From assembly GCA_002914845.1 (NCBI GenBank), contig JXTC01000017.1:976380-1040379 (forward strand): a stretch of 64,000 bases of DNA. The letters are read 5' to 3'. Shown here in pieces: positions 55,190 through 64,000 of the stretch. The stretch's first letter is position 1. The number at the start of each line of letters is the position of its first letter. This stretch comes from Trema orientale (Eukaryota; Streptophyta; Magnoliopsida; Rosales; Cannabaceae). The translations under genes and the position numbers were made by a program. A model generated the notes under the pieces. It saw only the letters and a program-made list of their open reading frames with translations. It ran no database searches and was not told the DNA's origin.

Positions 55190-56003
55190 TTGTACCAATA
55201 AGTACTTTGGTTACTATAAATCAGTAATCAAATTAGTTCTAACAATAACTAGTAACAAAATAATTTTAGTGAGTGAGCTAAAATAATGATTTAGACTGAA
55301 TGATGAAATTATATAGAATTATTAGAAGTGGAATTGTTGCACATCAAATGCTCGATGAAATTGCTCAATGACAATTAAGTAGAAACCTTCATGGTTTCCT
55401 ATGATTTACTTAGTTACATGGCATTCTACAAAAAGGAAATCGCGATGCTTTCCAAGAAATTTTTCTAGTTTCCTGTGATTTACTTAGCTACATGGCATTC
55501 TGCTAAAGGAAACCACGAAAGTATCCAGAAAACTATGAAAGTTTTCTGTGATTTACTTAGCTACATGGCACTCTATTAAAAAAAAAACGTGATAGTTTTA
55601 TGTGATTTATTTAGCTACAAGTTATTCTGTACAAAGGAAACCACAATAGTTTCCAAGAAATGTTCGTGGTTTCCTGTGATTTACTTACGTATAGGATATT
55701 TCGCTAAAGGAAACCAACAGATTTTCAAGAAACTTTTGTGGTTTCCTATGATTTGCTTACGTACAGGACATTCCGCTAATAGAAAATCAAATAAGTTTCC
55801 AGGAAACTTTTGTGGTTTTCTGTAAAAAAAAAAAAAAAAAAAAAAAAGATTACTTATTTACTAAAATGCTACCTCATTTTTTAGCTACCAAAGTATTTAG
55901 AAAAATACCCTAAAAATATCGTATGAAATTTTTATTATTTTTAAAAAGTCGTAAATTTGGTAATATTTTTTGAAAAATAGATATAAGTGTCGAAAATCCA
56001 ATT
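55190..56003 (-). mobile_element. Inverted copy of the minisatellite-bearing CACTA-like family
   Basis: On the minus strand this follows 1910-2560 in order: the terminal part (TCGACACTTATATC, AAATTTACGACTTTTT), the poly(A/T) run, the ~73-bp repeats with GTTTCCTGTGATTTACTTAG, and then GCAATTTCATCGAGCATTTG. The actual CACTA terminus at about 56003 has decayed. The repeat part here has six to seven units. Confidence 0.7.
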
Positions 56004-56686
56004 AACAATTGCTTATTAAAAGCCAACTGATTCATGGGTTGGGCCTATCAAGGACAACGGGCCCGTTCATTGATGATCACAGACATTAACTCTTATAAGC
56101 CCATTCACTTATCCTTGATTTTTCATTTTCCTTTTTCTCTCTTTATTCCATCTCTTATCTCCATCTTCATCACTTCCGATAAGCAGCTATCCCACTACCG
56201 TCGAAAACGATTTCTACAAACCTTTTATTCTTCCAATCTCTGAGCGAATCTCAATGGTGAGAAAGAGTATCAGAAATACAAACCCATTGCTTAAAGATTG
56301 AAAAAAATAATAATTTAATGTTACAAATACGAAATACCAGTTGTGATATGGTGCTTATAGATTTAATTTCTCTCCATTTACAATAGCATAAGCTACAAAG
56401 AACACCTAAAACTCTATTCTTTGCATTTTAGCAAATTTCTTATTTATTATTCTTTAAAATTTGTTGTCAGGTACTGTATTTGGGTGGTAGTAAATAATAT
56501 ACATATGGATGTGATCATTGATGATCCCTCTAGCTTTATGCTTGCAGTTCTTTGTTCAATTTTAGTAACCAAAGTAAGAATTTGAAAGAGAAAACAAAAT
56601 TGCATAATATACGAATTCACTTGAAGAAGGCAAAAATGGGTTTGACGAAATTGCAGGAAAGTCTAAAATATATATATATATATATA
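56004..56686. other. Intergenic, no gene seen
   Basis: AT-rich. The frame at 56034-56243 has no recognisable product. Confidence 0.5.
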
Positions 56687-56925
56687 AAGAGCACCAATAC
56701 GTACCAATACGTATCATTTTGGTCGATAAAAATTTTTTTTTATACATTTTTTTATATTAAAAAGTAAGAGAGAGAAAAAGTATTAATAATATAGGTCTTT
56801 TCATTTATTTCATTTTAGCCGTTGGATCACCATTAGATTATGGTCTAACGGCTAAAAAAAATACCTACACATAGATAAAAGAAAAAAAATAAACCTATTG
56901 AATTGACAACCATATTTAAAATAAG
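56687..56925. mobile_element. TA-associated MITE, copy 2
   Basis: Homologous to 24318-24553 but inverted. The left end AGAGCACCAATACG abuts a TATATATATATATATATA run. The central hairpin is GCCGTTGGATCACC / GGTCTAACGGC (56820-56852), and the right end carries CCTATTGAATTGACAACC. A ten-base TACCAATACG is duplicated at the left end (56699-56718). Confidence 0.65.
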
Positions 56926-57111
56926 AAAAAGGACTACATAAAGAGAGAAATAATAAAGAAAAAATTTAAAATGATTGGAAAATTCAATGGATGCAACTAA
57001 TGGCCATGGCCTTGTCAAGAAGAAAGAGAAAGGCGAAGAAGACATTGATAAAGAAAAAATTGAAAAACGAGAGAGAAAATCAACTTTTATGATTTTAATT
57101 AAAAAATTCAG

Positions 57112-57213
57112 GCAAGTTTTATCTTCCAAAATGCCCTTTATTTACTACCTTAATCAATAAGTTGCAAGTTTTATCTTCCAAAATGCCTTTTATTTACTAC
57201 CTTAATCAATAGC
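57112..57213. repeat. 52-bp tandem duplication upstream of the synthetase
   Basis: GCAAGTTTTATCTTCCAAAA starts at 57112 and again at 57164; the copies are nearly identical over about 50 bp. It lies about 190-290 bp upstream of the synthetase TATA box. Confidence 0.9.
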
Positions 57214-57401
57214 GGTCAGATCACATAAAGAAAACTTCAGCAGTGATCAACGGCCAAAGGGCGTGAGTCACTATGTGCCTCAAACTGAAGTGAGGCAGCG
57301 AAGAATTGCCCCTTTTTCTAATCGATATTATATAAAAGTTTGATTTTAAAAAAAAAGAAAAAAAAAAGAAAAGATAGAGAGACGTTAAGGTTAAACCTTT
57401 G

Positions 57402-57408
57402 TATAAAA
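57402..57408 (+). promoter_or_regulatory. Candidate TATA box of the glycyl-tRNA synthetase gene
   Basis: GTATAAAATG lies about 170 bp upstream of the ATG. The leader that would follow includes a CT/GA-rich stretch with an AG microsatellite of about 14 units (57533-57560), as is common in plant housekeeping genes. Confidence 0.45.
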
Positions 57409-57529
57409 TGGATTGATAGTTGATAGACAGTAGATAGATATCAGACTCAGTCCCTCCAAATTTGTGTTCCTCTCATAAAACCCAACCGGCTAAGGTTTTT
57501 CTGTTTTTCTCTCAAAGAAAGCCTCAAAC

Positions 57530-57566
<37 letters not shown>

Positions 57567-57576
57567 GCAGCCAGCC

Positions 57577-60500
57577 ATGGCCATACTCGGCTTCCCCTTA
57601 GTCATTTCTGTTCTCAAACCTCAGGCCTCTCGCCTTTCCCTCCACCTCTACGCCGCCCGGCCCTTCCCTACCCGCTTCCGCACCCCACTCGACGCTTGCC
57701 GCCGCCGCCGCAGCCAATTCGCCAGGACCTCCGTCTCTGCGATTAGTACCTCTGCCGCCGCGGCGGAGGCCCCGCAGCATTCCTCCAAGGATTCGAATTC
57801 GGAGGTGGCCACGAAACCCTCCGTTCTTACTTTCCAGCAAGCCATTCAACGTCTCCAGGTCTCTTTGCCATATTCCCCCCATTTTCTCGCTTTGTGTATA
57901 TACATATACATATACAATTCAGTGTATATTCATTCGTACTTGTGATAATTCTATCCACAACTTTTGAATAAAGTTGGGGTAAATGATTTCCATAGAAAAT
58001 AAGAAAAATAATACAAGGAAAAGCAAATGTAGAAAAGGGTAAAAGAAAAATGTCAATTTTTTCTTTTTGCCAAATAATTACTCTTTTTTTTTTTTAATTT
58101 TAAAAAAATCCTCTTAGTTGAATTTCTTTAGTATAATTTATGGGTCTCTTTGAGTGATGCCAAATTCTCAATGATACAGGAATATTGGGCTTCAGTTGGA
58201 TGCGCCATAATGCAATGTAGCAACACTGAGGTAAATGTCCATTCTTGTTTAGATTTTATTGTGCTCAATTTCTTTTCTTATTTTACTTGTCGATTTTGAC
58301 CCAATGCTGCGATATGTAAAATGTGAGAAATTCTGGCAGCTTATTGTTATTTTGAAAAATTTCCATGTTGATTCAGATTGATTGAAACCTTGAAAATTAA
58401 GTTTGCGTGCCACTCTTTAGGCATTGAGCCTGTCAGTTTTTTGACTGACTTGTCTTACTGGGCTTTGGTTATATTGATCAGGTTGGTGCTGGGACTATGA
58501 ATCCTTTGACTTTCTTAAGGGTTCTTGGTCCAGAACCGTGGAATGTCGCGTAAGTATGCGTAAGTTTTTGCAGTTACTAAATTATGTATTGATTTCCCTG
58601 AAAGGAAGTGTTATGTTGGCCACTTTTTCCATTTTTGCGCTCTGTAACTTATAAAGCACTGCTTTTAGATGCATGTGTTAACATGTGGTGCTTTTTTGAA
58701 GCAAAACAAAGTGCCAAGTCATGCACTAATCATTAAAAAAAAAATGCAGTGTTAATATTTCTCATGAATCTTTTTTTGTTTTTTTGATAGGAAATTTCCG
58801 TGGTTCTTTTGTGTGCCACATATGCAAAAGAAAGTAGAATGGAATTTGATCACAATAAGATAAAAAATTACGGATGTTTAACTGTTTCTTTCTTATAAAA
58901 AGATTGTACAATTTACTATTATAATCGGAAAAAAATGCACACAAAATTTAAGTTAAATGCCAATGGCTTTGGTTATACTTGATTCTCTCCTAATAGATTG
59001 GTTATCTTTATGCACTTCATAATTGGATAGATGAGTATGCTTATATCTAATTGCCTGGCGCGTATATGGAAGAAGAGAAAATCAAGCTTTTGGTGTTATA
59101 AATTATTCTGGAAGCGTGTGTGTGCGCATTTTCAATTTATATTTCCCTCTTGTATTGTTTCTGTTATCTTCCTAATTTCCAAAAAAAAGTTAATTTCTAC
59201 GAGGTCATCTCCCTACAAATGAGCAAGGATGTTTCTTCAAGTCTTGGCCTGTAATTACATTGTATTGCATTTGTCCATTGATTGATTTTTTNTTAAACAT
59301 AGTTTGTAGAGCTAATTTTAGTTTGGATACGTCAAACTTTCTATAATTATGGCTTTTTTGTTTTGTTTTGTTTTCTTTTGGAAAAAAAGACATTTTTTTT
59401 ATTTATTATTATTATTTTGTGATGATTGCATTGACAGAGGAGCTGGGCCATAGAAAGTTTTTAGTGAAAGTGGTTAAATGCTATGATGAACTTTTGATGA
59501 CAGGTATGTGGAGCCTAGTATCAGACCAGACGATAGTCGTTATGGGGAAAACCCAAACAGGCTCCAAAGACACACTCAATTTCAGGTAATTTGGACTTCA
59601 CATATTTACGTAATTTTAGATTTTACTGATGCAAAGTCTTACTACAAATTCTACATATAACCTGTGTTCTGGTTAATTTTCACATTTTTATCTTTGTCAG
59701 GTTATATTGAAGCCTGATCCAGGAAATTCACAAGACCTTTTTATTGGCAGTCTATCTGCTTTAGGTTGTCACTGCACCCTTTTATTTGCTTCTAATAATA
59801 ATTATTACAAACTTAATAGTAATAATTTATTGATAAATTCACCTATCATGATTTCCCATTAAGAAAATGTTGAGTTTGTACAAACATTTTTCAATGTGTT
59901 TCCTTTTTGATTCACCGATTCAACTTCTGGAATGAGCATTGTATATACATGACAGGTATTGATGTTCGAGCACATGATATAAGGTTTGTGGAGGATAACT
60001 GGGAGAGTCCGGTAATATATCATTGTCTATCTTTCCACATTAAGTTCTATTACTTCTGTTATAAGCATAGTAACATGGAATTTAACTTGTTAGTTTGCTG
60101 CAGTAGTTTGTTTTGTGAATGCCTAAACCAGACACTCAAGTCTTTTGACTATAAAAATTTGTTTACTGAATATTCATCACTATGATTACTGGATCATTGT
60201 TTATTGGGGTTGCGTCTGGATCATTGTTTATTGGGGTTGCTTTATTTTACGCCGATGGGAAATTCTTCCAGGTGCTTGGTGCTTGGGGTCTGGGCTGGGA
60301 AATTTGGATGGATGGGATGGAGATTACCCAATTCACCTACTTCCAGCAGGTTCTTCTTCTAGATTGAACAAAACTATGCTAAATCTTGTTTTGGAGGTTA
60401 CAGGTTACATGATTTATTTATTTATTTTTTACAAGGGCTGTTGTTTTTGTCATTGAGGGCATCTTATCCTATTTTCTTACTGTATTTCAGTTTTTGATCT

Positions 60501-63497
60501 TCAATAAAACTATTTCTTAAAAAAAATTTAAAAAATTATCCATGCGAGTCAATAACTTTTTCTAATTTCCACACTTTCACTTCTGTCTTTCACTTGCCAG
60601 GCTGGAAGTCTTCAATTGTCGCCAATATCTGTTGAAATCACTTATGGCCTTGAGCGTATACTCATGTTACTACAGGTTAGTTTTGGTAGCTCCTCTTGTT
60701 ATTGTTTCTTTTCTGTTGCAATTGACCTAACTTGGCTTTTGCAGGGAGTTGACCATTTTAAGAAAATTCAGTATGCTGATGGAATTACTTATGGGGAACT
60801 GTTCATGGAGAACGAGTAAATATGCTACTTCTTTTGGCTTTTCTTTTTAATTGTTGTTACTTTCAATTTTAGTACCCAAAAAAAAAAAAAGACTTTGATA
60901 TTACTGTTGTGTATTTTTTTTCTTGCTGTGTCTAGGGTTGACTCGAAAATGAAAATTTAATATTTGTTTCTTCACTGATACAGTGATTACCTAGGAAGGC
61001 TCTTTATTTCAAAACACTACCACACTTGACGATTCTCTTTCCCCTATTTCTTTATGTGCATGTAATATAATGGTTTGATGAACCATGATATTAATAGAGC
61101 TTGCCCATTACTTTTGTTGTTATTGCTATTGCTTTTATTATCTTAGCTAGGTTAATGGGCTGCAGGTATGTACCTATGGAGGACCAGGGTTCATGTTTTC
61201 CCATTAGATCTTTTATTAGCTCCTGTCTTCTGCTGTTTGTTTACCTTTTGTTGTCTTCATTATCCCTTTTAGTTTCTGTTTTACCCCTTTCATGTCAGTT
61301 CTCAAGATTGAATACGCTTGGAACTTTCTATTCAGGGAGACTAAATTATAATTTGTTTTATGTATCTGTTCCAGGAAAGAAATGAGCGCATATTATCTAG
61401 AGCATGCTAGTGTAGAACATCTTCAGAAACACTTTGATTTTTTTGAGGAAGAATCTCGTTCCTTGCTTGCTTCTGGTCTGGCAATCCCTGCGTATGTTTA
61501 AGATTTCAGTCTTAATTTCAGATTATTCACAATTCAGTAATTGGTATTTTTTTATCTGTTATTTTCTTATTGTTTTAAATATTGCTTTCATTACATGTTA
61601 GGTATGATCAGCTTCTGAAAACATCGCATACTTTTAACATCTTGGACTCTAGAGGCTTTGTTGGGGTGACAGAGCGTGCTCGATATTTTGGTCGGATGCG
61701 TGGGTAAGTTAGACTTCCTGATTTGTGCTCATATAGAAATTATCTTGAGAATTTGTAGGGCAAAATATACAACTATTTTTTTTTTCTATTTTACTAAGTT
61801 TGCAATAAAGCTGGGTTTTATCTGTTTTTTGAAGTAGTAATGGGTGCTTAATATAGAGAGGTGGAGGCAGTGACTGCTGTGCTTAAAATGTGTGACCTTA
61901 CAGTATCTTTGGTGGTTGCTAGTGTGATTGATTTTCTTATTTTTAGTTCATCAATGGGGTTACAGAGAAAAAGGTTGCAGATCATTGGTTAATTTTTGTA
62001 GTTGAGTAAGTTGCCTGCTTTTGGTTTTCTGCACTTGTGAAGTAAATGATGTTTTCTGCTCACTTGTTGGGCAACTCGGTAATGCTGTTGAATTTTTGTA
62101 GTGCTGTTGAATTTTTTTTTTTAGTTTCTAGTTATGGTGACAGATCTTATGCGTTCTTGAACTTTCATTCCATATGCTTGACTTTTTGTTGTGTAGTATT
62201 TTAGTTTTTCCACATTTTCTTAGCTGCGAGGTCACCATGTTTTAAGACACTGTTGTACCAGATATAGACAAAGCTTAGTTGATGGATGACACATTGATAT
62301 GTGGAATATAGAGTACAAACTATCCCTATTATCGAGGATTTGGCCTTTTTTTAATGAATTGTCTTTGAATAAGAATAAGTTCTTGGCACACATTCAGTGC
62401 TCCTCTTTTATATCTATACTTACTCTTCTTGTTGCTCTCAGTTTAGCTCGTCAGTGTGCTCAACTTTGGCTGAAGACCAGGGAATCCCTTGAACATCCAT
62501 TGGGTGTTGTTTCTGAACCTGTAAATCTTGTATGTCCTAAAGAGCTTCTGGAGGCAGCTGTCAGAAGGGTCAGTTTCATATAGAAGTAGTTAACTTTCAT
62601 CAGGTTATCTGCTGTATCATACAATAGTTATAGTTGTCAACAAGTTTATTCTAAATTGTCAGAGTTTTTTTCCCTTTTTTTAAAATTATTTATTCTTTTA
62701 TTTTTTTATTTTGAACTTATTGATGTGGCTTGAAAATTTGTTTAATCAACGTAGACATGTTAATACTGATATTATTTATTTAGTTTTTGGTTCTTAGGTT
62801 ATTGACAACAAATGACTAAAGCCCAAGCTTTGCTGATGTTTTAAGCTTTATGTAGCATTACAGCCCATATGAATTTATAGATGGACATATGTGGTTATAT
62901 GTGTATGTTGGGAAAAGTACATATACCCGGTTTTTTAGCATATTTGGATAGATTCCCAGTTTATTTATTTATTTATTTTTTGTTTCTTTTTAATTTTTTT
63001 TTTAAAATTTTAAATTACTCTATTCTTCTTTGATTCTTATTTCAGATTTATACCCGTTTTTTATAAATGTATACCTAATATGGGGTAAAAATCTGAATAA
63101 TAAGGGGTGAATACAAAAACATGTGTTGGGTCTAATTTCCTCATTGATGTATCCACGCCTATACACGTTTGTCATTTATACTTTTGCCATCTCAGTCTAG
63201 TGTGGCCTGACTAAAATTTCTTTCCCATCCTGCTTGATCAATTTCTTCTTGATATTATTTTGTGTCTATTATCATTTAAATGAACTTTTTCCCCCTGTAA
63301 ATTGCTGTACTGCTCACCATGTTAAAATTGTGTTCATTTTGATAATTCAGATGTCACTTCGTATAAATTTTCTTATTGTTTAGTTTTTTGTTTTATGTTG
63401 ACTTATGTCCCAGGTTGGTGATAATTCAAGGTTATTTGTTCTGGAAATCGGGACAGAAGAGATACCACCGCAAGATGTTGTTGATGCTAGCCAGCAA
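57577..63497 (+). CDS. Organellar bacterial-type glycine--tRNA ligase, alpha-beta fusion (5' part)
   Basis: Thirteen exons with consistent phases give 419 codons: 57577-57858, 58180-58230, 58482-58549, 59504-59585, 59701-59764, 59956-60011, 60272-60349, 60601-60675, 60745-60815, 61375-61491, 61602-61703, 62442-62568, 63414-63497. The enzyme charges glycine onto tRNA-Gly in chloroplasts and mitochondria; in Arabidopsis this is EDD1. The first ~75 residues are Arg/Ser/Ala-rich with few acids, a dual-targeting transit peptide. The alpha-subunit class II core follows: [19 protein letters not shown], then [20 protein letters not shown] (motif 2), [20 protein letters not shown], and [10 protein letters not shown] (motif 3). 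[14 protein letters not shown] in exon 13 is the start of the beta subunit, so bacterial GlyQ and GlyS are fused. The rest of the beta part lies beyond the window. No break is seen. Confidence 0.95.
59292..59292. other. Ambiguous base N in intron 3
   Basis: A single N lies in intron 3 of the synthetase gene, inside a T run, so a polymerase or assembly ambiguity is likely. It does not touch an exon. Confidence 0.95.
60189..60242. repeat. 27-bp tandem duplication in intron 6
   Basis: CTGGATCATTGTTTATTGGG starts at 60189 and 60216, in the intron before exon 7 of the synthetase. Confidence 0.85.
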
Positions 63498-63613
63498 GTA
63501 TAACTCATTTTCATGTCAAGAATAATCTAATTTTATTTTCTTTGTGTTCTCAGTTTTTATGGATTTTCGACACTCTAGGATTTAAGTACTGTTTGTTTTC
63601 AGATTTAGTCAGG

Positions 63614-63671
63614 GTGGGTGTTCTTGGTACTTATCCTTGAGAGTGGGTGTTCTTGGTACTTATCCTTGATG
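63614..63671. repeat. 29-bp tandem duplication after exon 13
   Basis: GTGGGTGTTCTTGGTACTTA starts at 63614 and 63643 in the intron following the last visible synthetase exon. Confidence 0.85.
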
Positions 63672-63762
63672 ATTCCTCATCATCTTTTGTTTTTATCTTT
63701 AAAATCAATAATACTTTTGTGTTTCTTATTATTTTTTTTAAAAAAGATGTTGTGGGTCATAG

Positions 63763-63850
63763 GATCCTGGCTCGGATGGTAGAGCAGTAGGTTGTGATTT
63801 ACTTCTTAGATTCAAATTTTGCCAATCAAAAGCAGATGGTTCCTTTCAAA
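63763..63850 (+). mobile_element. tRNA-like SINE remnant in intron
   Basis: TGGCTCGGATGGTAGAGC resembles an A box and AGATTCAAATT a decayed B box, about 34 bases apart. No tail or TSD identified. The remaining DNA to the window edge shows no exon I can support. Confidence 0.35.
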
Positions 63851-64000
63851 TTTTGTCATATATGCTCCCTCTTAATGACGGATGGTCCTTTCTTCTTTTA
63901 TTTCATAATATTGATGCTCGTCTTAGTTTTTGACTGTTATCAGCTGCTCATTGCAGCCTAAAGACACTTGGATTTATTTTGAAGCATTTCTCTCTCTTCT

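Noticed and set aside
54799-55227. 142-codon Phe-rich frame
   Set aside because: Produced by a T/C-rich tract; no domain, no complexity.
63498-64000. A further synthetase exon before the right edge
   Set aside because: No AG-bounded open segment with beta-subunit similarity could be identified; the only structure is a 29-bp duplication and a weak tRNA-like remnant.

Overview
This is nuclear DNA from a flowering plant, most likely a eudicot, possibly woody (species not determined). The evidence is spliced GT-AG genes with plant-specific products, an AT-rich background, and a dense load of plant-type transposable elements. Only three host genes can be supported in 64 kb. They are an intronless chloroplast DAD1-like phospholipase A1 (4236-5591, minus), a seven-exon RWD-RING E3 ubiquitin ligase of the RNF25 type (47291-50075, minus), and the 5' part of the bacterial-type organellar glycyl-tRNA synthetase (57577 to beyond the right edge, plus; 13 exons seen). 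They do not form a pathway or operon and share only the neighbourhood.

Region by region: 1-4.2 kb holds a CACTA-like element with a second, minisatellite-bearing CACTA-like element nested in it. 4.2-5.8 kb is the GC-rich phospholipase gene with its TATA box. 7.66-9.94 kb is a 2.27-kb solo LTR with a perfect 5-bp target-site duplication (TSD). 10-24.6 kb is gene-free and holds a complete tRNA-derived SINE, a probable Copia solo LTR, two hAT-like elements and several MITEs. 24.67-36.52 kb is an 11.85-kb Ty3/gypsy element of the Tat type, inserted with gag-pol on the minus strand and flanked by the TSD CGTAT. It carries a second, archaeal-type RNase H and, between pol and the 3' LTR, a decayed intron-containing gene on the opposite strand with its own TATA box. 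Its integrase is intact, but reverse transcriptase has lost its catalytic block and gag-pol carries stops and frameshifts.

36.5-47 kb is another repeat zone: a CACTA-like element interrupted by two copies of a 173-bp palindromic MITE (a third copy lies nearby), two or three Mutator-like elements, and the 3' end of a Copia element with its LTR. 50-57.4 kb holds a 141-bp tandem duplication, a LINE-type RNase H relic, a diverged ~133-bp satellite array of about nine to ten monomers, an inverted second copy of the minisatellite-bearing CACTA family, and a MITE sitting in a TA microsatellite. 57.4-64 kb is the glycyl-tRNA synthetase gene.

The least routine items are the antisense gene inside the retrotransposon, the cryptic 133-bp satellite, the nested 173-bp MITE trio, and the CACTA-like family with an internal 73-bp minisatellite present in two inverted copies. 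All coordinates, splice sites and identity counts were worked out by eye; no search or alignment was run.
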